64,000 nucleotides of DNA. Source: an uncultured Pelagibacteraceae bacterium (lineage in GTDB: Bacteria; Pseudomonadota; Alphaproteobacteria; Pelagibacterales; Pelagibacteraceae). Each line of letters begins with the position of its first letter. The first letter of the stretch is position 1. Made by a program: the position numbers and the translations under genes. Below, one piece after another: positions 60,966-64,000 of this stretch. Below the pieces are notes generated by a model. The model ran no database searches. It saw only the letters and a list, made by a program, of their open reading frames with translations, and had not been told where the DNA came from. Location of the stretch: the NCBI GenBank assembly GCA_902632545.1, contig CACPCX010000002.1, positions 1-64,000 on the forward strand. The letters run 5' to 3'.

Positions 60966-61256
60966 ATGAAAAAAGCTTATTGGATTGCGAATTATACTGA
61001 AATAAAAGACGACGAACGACTTAAAAAATATGCCGTTAAAGCTAAAGAAGCGGTTGAAAAATATTCTGGTAAAATAATAGCAAGAAGTGCAAATAATGTA
61101 ACTTTAGAAGGCAGAGAAATGATAAGAGTAGCTCTTGCAGAATTTCCAAATATTGAAACAGCAAAAAATTGTTACAATTCTAAAGAGTATGTTGAGGCTA
61201 GAAAACATTTAGAAAATAATGCTACTAGAGAACACATAATTTTTGAGGGAATGTAG
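60966..61256 (+). CDS. DUF1330 family protein
   Basis: MKKAYWIANYTEIKDDERLKKYAVKAKEAVEKYSGKIIARS; PNIETAKNCYNSKEYVEA. Confidence 0.88.
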   Translation: MKKAYWIANYTEIKDDERLKKYAVKAKEAVEKYSGKIIARSANNVTLEGREMIRVALAEFPNIETAKNCYNSKEYVEARKHLENNATREHIIFEGM

Positions 61257-61268
61257 GCTAATGAAGAA

Positions 61269-61904
61269 TTAATATTGAATAGGTTCGGGATCTATACTTC
61301 TCCATAAATACCAAGTTGCAACAGAGCAGTAAGGGGAAAACTTTTTGTTTAAATATTTCACATAACTTTCTGGTGGTAGATAATTTTTATTAAAATTTTT
61401 TGAAATAGCTCTTAACAAACCAATATCTTGGATTGGCCAAATATTAGGACGATTATAAGTAAATAATAAAATCATTTCTGCTGACCATCTTCCAATTTGT
61501 CTTAATTGAGACAGATAAATTATGGCATCTTCATCAGACATTTTTGAAATAAGTCTTGGGTTAAACTCTTTACTTAATATTTTTTGGGCTAAACTTTTTA
61601 TTCCTTTCACTTTCTGTCTACTTAGGCCACAACTTTTGAGCTGAATAGTAGATAACTTGCTTACTGTTTTTGCGTTAATTTTATTTTTGCATTTTTTCTT
61701 AAATTTTAAAAAAACTGAATTAGCAGCAGCTACACTAATTTGTTGACCAATTATACTTTTACAAAGAGAGAAAAAAACATCTTTTCTAGTCGTCAAAATA
61801 GTTTCTGAAGGTGACTTATACTTTTTTATTAATGAAGACATAATTTTGTCCTTTTTAGACAAATATTTTTTTGCTTTATTCCAATATAATGGAGTTTTAC
61901 TCAT
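61269..61904 (-). CDS. DNA-3-methyladenine glycosylase II (AlkA-like HhH-GPD)
   Basis: SLCKSIIGQQISVAAANSVFLKF, LSQLRQIGRWSAEMILLFTYNRPNIWPIQDIGL. Confidence 0.9.
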   Translation of the reverse strand: MSKTPLYWNKAKKYLSKKDKIMSSLIKKYKSPSETILTTRKDVFFSLCKSIIGQQISVAAANSVFLKFKKKCKNKINAKTVSKLSTIQLKSCGLSRQKVKGIKSLAQKILSKEFNPRLISKMSDEDAIIYLSQLRQIGRWSAEMILLFTYNRPNIWPIQDIGLLRAISKNFNKNYLPPESYVKYLNKKFSPYCSVATWYLWRSIDPEPIQY

Positions 61905-62778
61905 GACGTGGAACAGATAGATTTTTTTTCAAATACATCTCTCTTCTAAATATAATAATAGATGAAAAAATAACTAATAATGCACCTAATAAAGTTTTAG
62001 AAGTTGGTATCTCATTCCAAATAAAATATCCAAATATTATCGCAAAAACTAGTGCGAGATATTTTAAGGGAGAAACCAAACTCACTTCTGAATATTTATA
62101 AGATTGTGATAACCATAAATTAGCAAGACCACCTAATATACCAACCATAGATAACAAAAATAAATCAATTAAACTTGGCATCATCCATCCTTGATAAAAA
62201 GAAAGAAAACTTAGAAGCATTATTGAGAATGAAAAGAAAAAACTTATTAACCAAGCGGGCTCAGTTGAGGATAATTTTCTTATAGCAATAGCAACATAAG
62301 ATAAACCTAAGCAAAAAATTATTGGATAGATATAATATATATTTAATGAATTAAAACCTGTTTCGGTTATGAAAATTATTCCAACAAATCCAACTAAAAC
62401 AGCTAACCATCTGTAAACTCCAACTTTTTCTTTTAATAAAAAAATTGAAAATATCGTAATAAATATTGGTGCAGCAAAAGAAATACTTACAACAGTTGCC
62501 AAAGGTAAATTTCTTAATGCTATGAATATAGAAACTAAAGCAATTAATCCTGCAAAACATCTTTTAAAATGAAGAAAGGGTCTGGTTGTTTTATAAAAAT
62601 CTAAATATCTGCCTTTAGGAATAAGAAATAAAATAGGAATTATTCCACAAAATCCTCTAAAAAATAACACTTGTCCAACAGGATAATCATCAGACCATTT
62701 AACAATTACATCCATAAGTGAAAATGCACATACCGATATGAACATGTAAAAAAAGCCTAATTGATTTTTTGATAGCAT
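61897..62778 (-). CDS. DMT superfamily (EamA) transporter
   Basis: 293 aa, ten predicted TM; VLFFRGFCGIIPILFLIPKGR, RWLAVLVGFVGIIFI. Confidence 0.88.
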   Translation of the reverse strand: MLSKNQLGFFYMFISVCAFSLMDVIVKWSDDYPVGQVLFFRGFCGIIPILFLIPKGRYLDFYKTTRPFLHFKRCFAGLIALVSIFIALRNLPLATVVSISFAAPIFITIFSIFLLKEKVGVYRWLAVLVGFVGIIFITETGFNSLNIYYIYPIIFCLGLSYVAIAIRKLSSTEPAWLISFFFSFSIMLLSFLSFYQGWMMPSLIDLFLLSMVGILGGLANLWLSQSYKYSEVSLVSPLKYLALVFAIIFGYFIWNEIPTSKTLLGALLVIFSSIIIFRREMYLKKNLSVPRHE

Positions 62779-62812
62779 ATGATTAACTTTAGATTAATTA
62801 AGTTAATTATCA

Positions 62813-63256
62813 ATGGAAATAGCAATTTTAGGTTTAGGATGTTTTTGGGGACCAGAAATTAAGTTTAGCAAACTTGATGGAGTTATAAAAACAGAAGTAG
62901 GTTATTGTGGAGGTCACAATGCTGAAACAAATTACAAAGAAGTATGCACAGGTACAACAAATCATGCAGAAGTAGTGAAATTAGATTTTGATCCTAAGGT
63001 AATATCTTACGAGAAAATTCTTGAATATTTTTTTGAAATTCACGATCCAACAACCTTAAATTCTCAAGGACCAGATTTTGGAACCCAATATAGAAGTGAA
63101 ATATTTTATTTAAATGATCAGCAGAAAATTATTGCTGAGAAAATGATAGAAAAAGAAAACCTCAAATTATCAGGAAAAGTTGTAACAAAAATTTCTTTAG
63201 TCAAAAATTATTGCCCAGCTGAAGAGTATCATCAAAGATATTTGGAAAAAAGATAA
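62813..63256 (+). CDS. msrA: Peptide-methionine (S)-S-oxide reductase
   Basis: LGLGCFWGPEIKFSKLDGVIKTEVGYCGGH, GTQYRSEIFYL, AEEYHQRYLEK. Confidence 0.95.
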   Translation: MEIAILGLGCFWGPEIKFSKLDGVIKTEVGYCGGHNAETNYKEVCTGTTNHAEVVKLDFDPKVISYEKILEYFFEIHDPTTLNSQGPDFGTQYRSEIFYLNDQQKIIAEKMIEKENLKLSGKVVTKISLVKNYCPAEEYHQRYLEKR

Positions 63257-63257
63257 A

Positions 63258-64000
63258 ATGTCTTTGGTTGATACAAGTTGGTTAGAAAATAATATTGATA
63301 AAGTAAAAATTATTGATTGCTCATGGCATATGCCTCAAACTCAAAGAAATGGTTTTGAGGAATATGAAAAAGAACATATTCCAAATGCCATTTTTTTTGA
63401 TTTAGATAAAAATTCTAAATTAGACACTAATTTACCTCATATGATTACTGATCCTAAATCTTGGGAAAAAATAATTGGCAACATGGGAATAGAAAATAAT
63501 GATCAAATAGTAGTTTACGATAACTCTGATGTAATTAGTTCTTGTAGATGTTGGTATAATTTAATTTATTACGGACATAATCCAAAACTAGTTCATGTAT
63601 TAGATGGTGGATTAAGAAAATGGAAAAAAGAAAACAAGGCTACAGATAACAAAAAAGTGAACCATAAAACTTCTACATATTCATGCAAAGAAAATAAAGA
63701 ACTTGTTAAAAATAAAAAACAAATTGATGAAAATATTGAAAAAAAAGAATTTATTGTAGTTGATGCAAGAAGCAGAGAAAGGTTTGAGGGAAAAGTTGCT
63801 GAACCTAGAAAAGGTTTAAGAAGTGGCTCAATTAAAAATTCTTTTTGCCTTCCTTTTTTTGAATTAATTAATGAAGACCACACCTTTGTAAGTAAAAATA
63901 AAATTCAAGATAAATTTGAGTCACTTAATTTTGACATTGAAAAAAAGTTAGTATTTTCCTGTGGTTCAGGCGTAACAGCAAGCGTATTGGCTCTGGCTTA
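63258..64000 (+). CDS. Thiosulfate/3-mercaptopyruvate sulfurtransferase, truncated by window end
   Basis: Not in the ORF track (no stop in window). ATG at 63258: MSLVDTSWLENNIDKVKIIDCSWHMPQTQRNGFEEYEKEHIPNAIFFDLD...; ends in CGSGVTASVLALA (active-site CGSGVTA). Confidence 0.92.
   Translation, partial: MSLVDTSWLENNIDKVKIIDCSWHMPQTQRNGFEEYEKEHIPNAIFFDLDKNSKLDTNLPHMITDPKSWEKIIGNMGIENNDQIVVYDNSDVISSCRCWYNLIYYGHNPKLVHVLDGGLRKWKKENKATDNKKVNHKTSTYSCKENKELVKNKKQIDENIEKKEFIVVDARSRERFEGKVAEPRKGLRSGSIKNSFCLPFFELINEDHTFVSKNKIQDKFESLNFDIEKKLVFSCGSGVTASVLALA

Noticed and set aside
63593-63883. 96-aa minus-strand ORF
   Set aside because: Antisense to the sulfurtransferase that runs off the window end.

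Overview
The window is AT-rich bacterial DNA with tightly packed, often overlapping genes. Protein content and gene style suggest a streamlined marine alphaproteobacterium of the SAR11/Pelagibacterales type (inference; no search was run). Housekeeping content: aa3-type cytochrome oxidase genes (coxB-coxA-ctaB), ubiA plus a lipid A/Kdo block (msbA-waaA-lpxK-lpxL-like), purD, rsmD, pgi, lspA, ileS, ribF, groESL, typA, the tldD/tldE pair, a cfa-like methyltransferase and an S9 oligopeptidase. The main accessory content (about 42.5-60.0 kb) is a purine import and catabolism island: NCS2 permease, nucleoside-deaminase-like enzyme, BMP-type ABC importer, phosphoribosyltransferase, membrane urate hydroxylase (PuuD) lacking its usual cytochrome domain, guanine deaminase, XdhAB, HIU hydrolase, OHCU decarboxylase, allantoicase, ureidoglycolate lyase, PuuE allantoinase, a free-standing cytochrome c, and XdhC split over two ORFs. 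On paper this converts guanine to glyoxylate plus urea. Best leads beyond routine annotation: (1) a compact ROSE-like RNA thermometer candidate in the hsp20 5' UTR, downstream of an RpoH-like promoter whose layout matches the one before groES; (2) an 856-aa secreted protein with a tripled domain (period about 148 aa) of no family I recognise, translationally coupled to a second secreted unknown; (3) a PuuD plus detached cytochrome c arrangement; (4) a 21-bp near-perfect inverted repeat in the 48-bp divergent region at the centre of the purine island. No tRNA, rRNA, CRISPR array, transposase or phage genes were seen.
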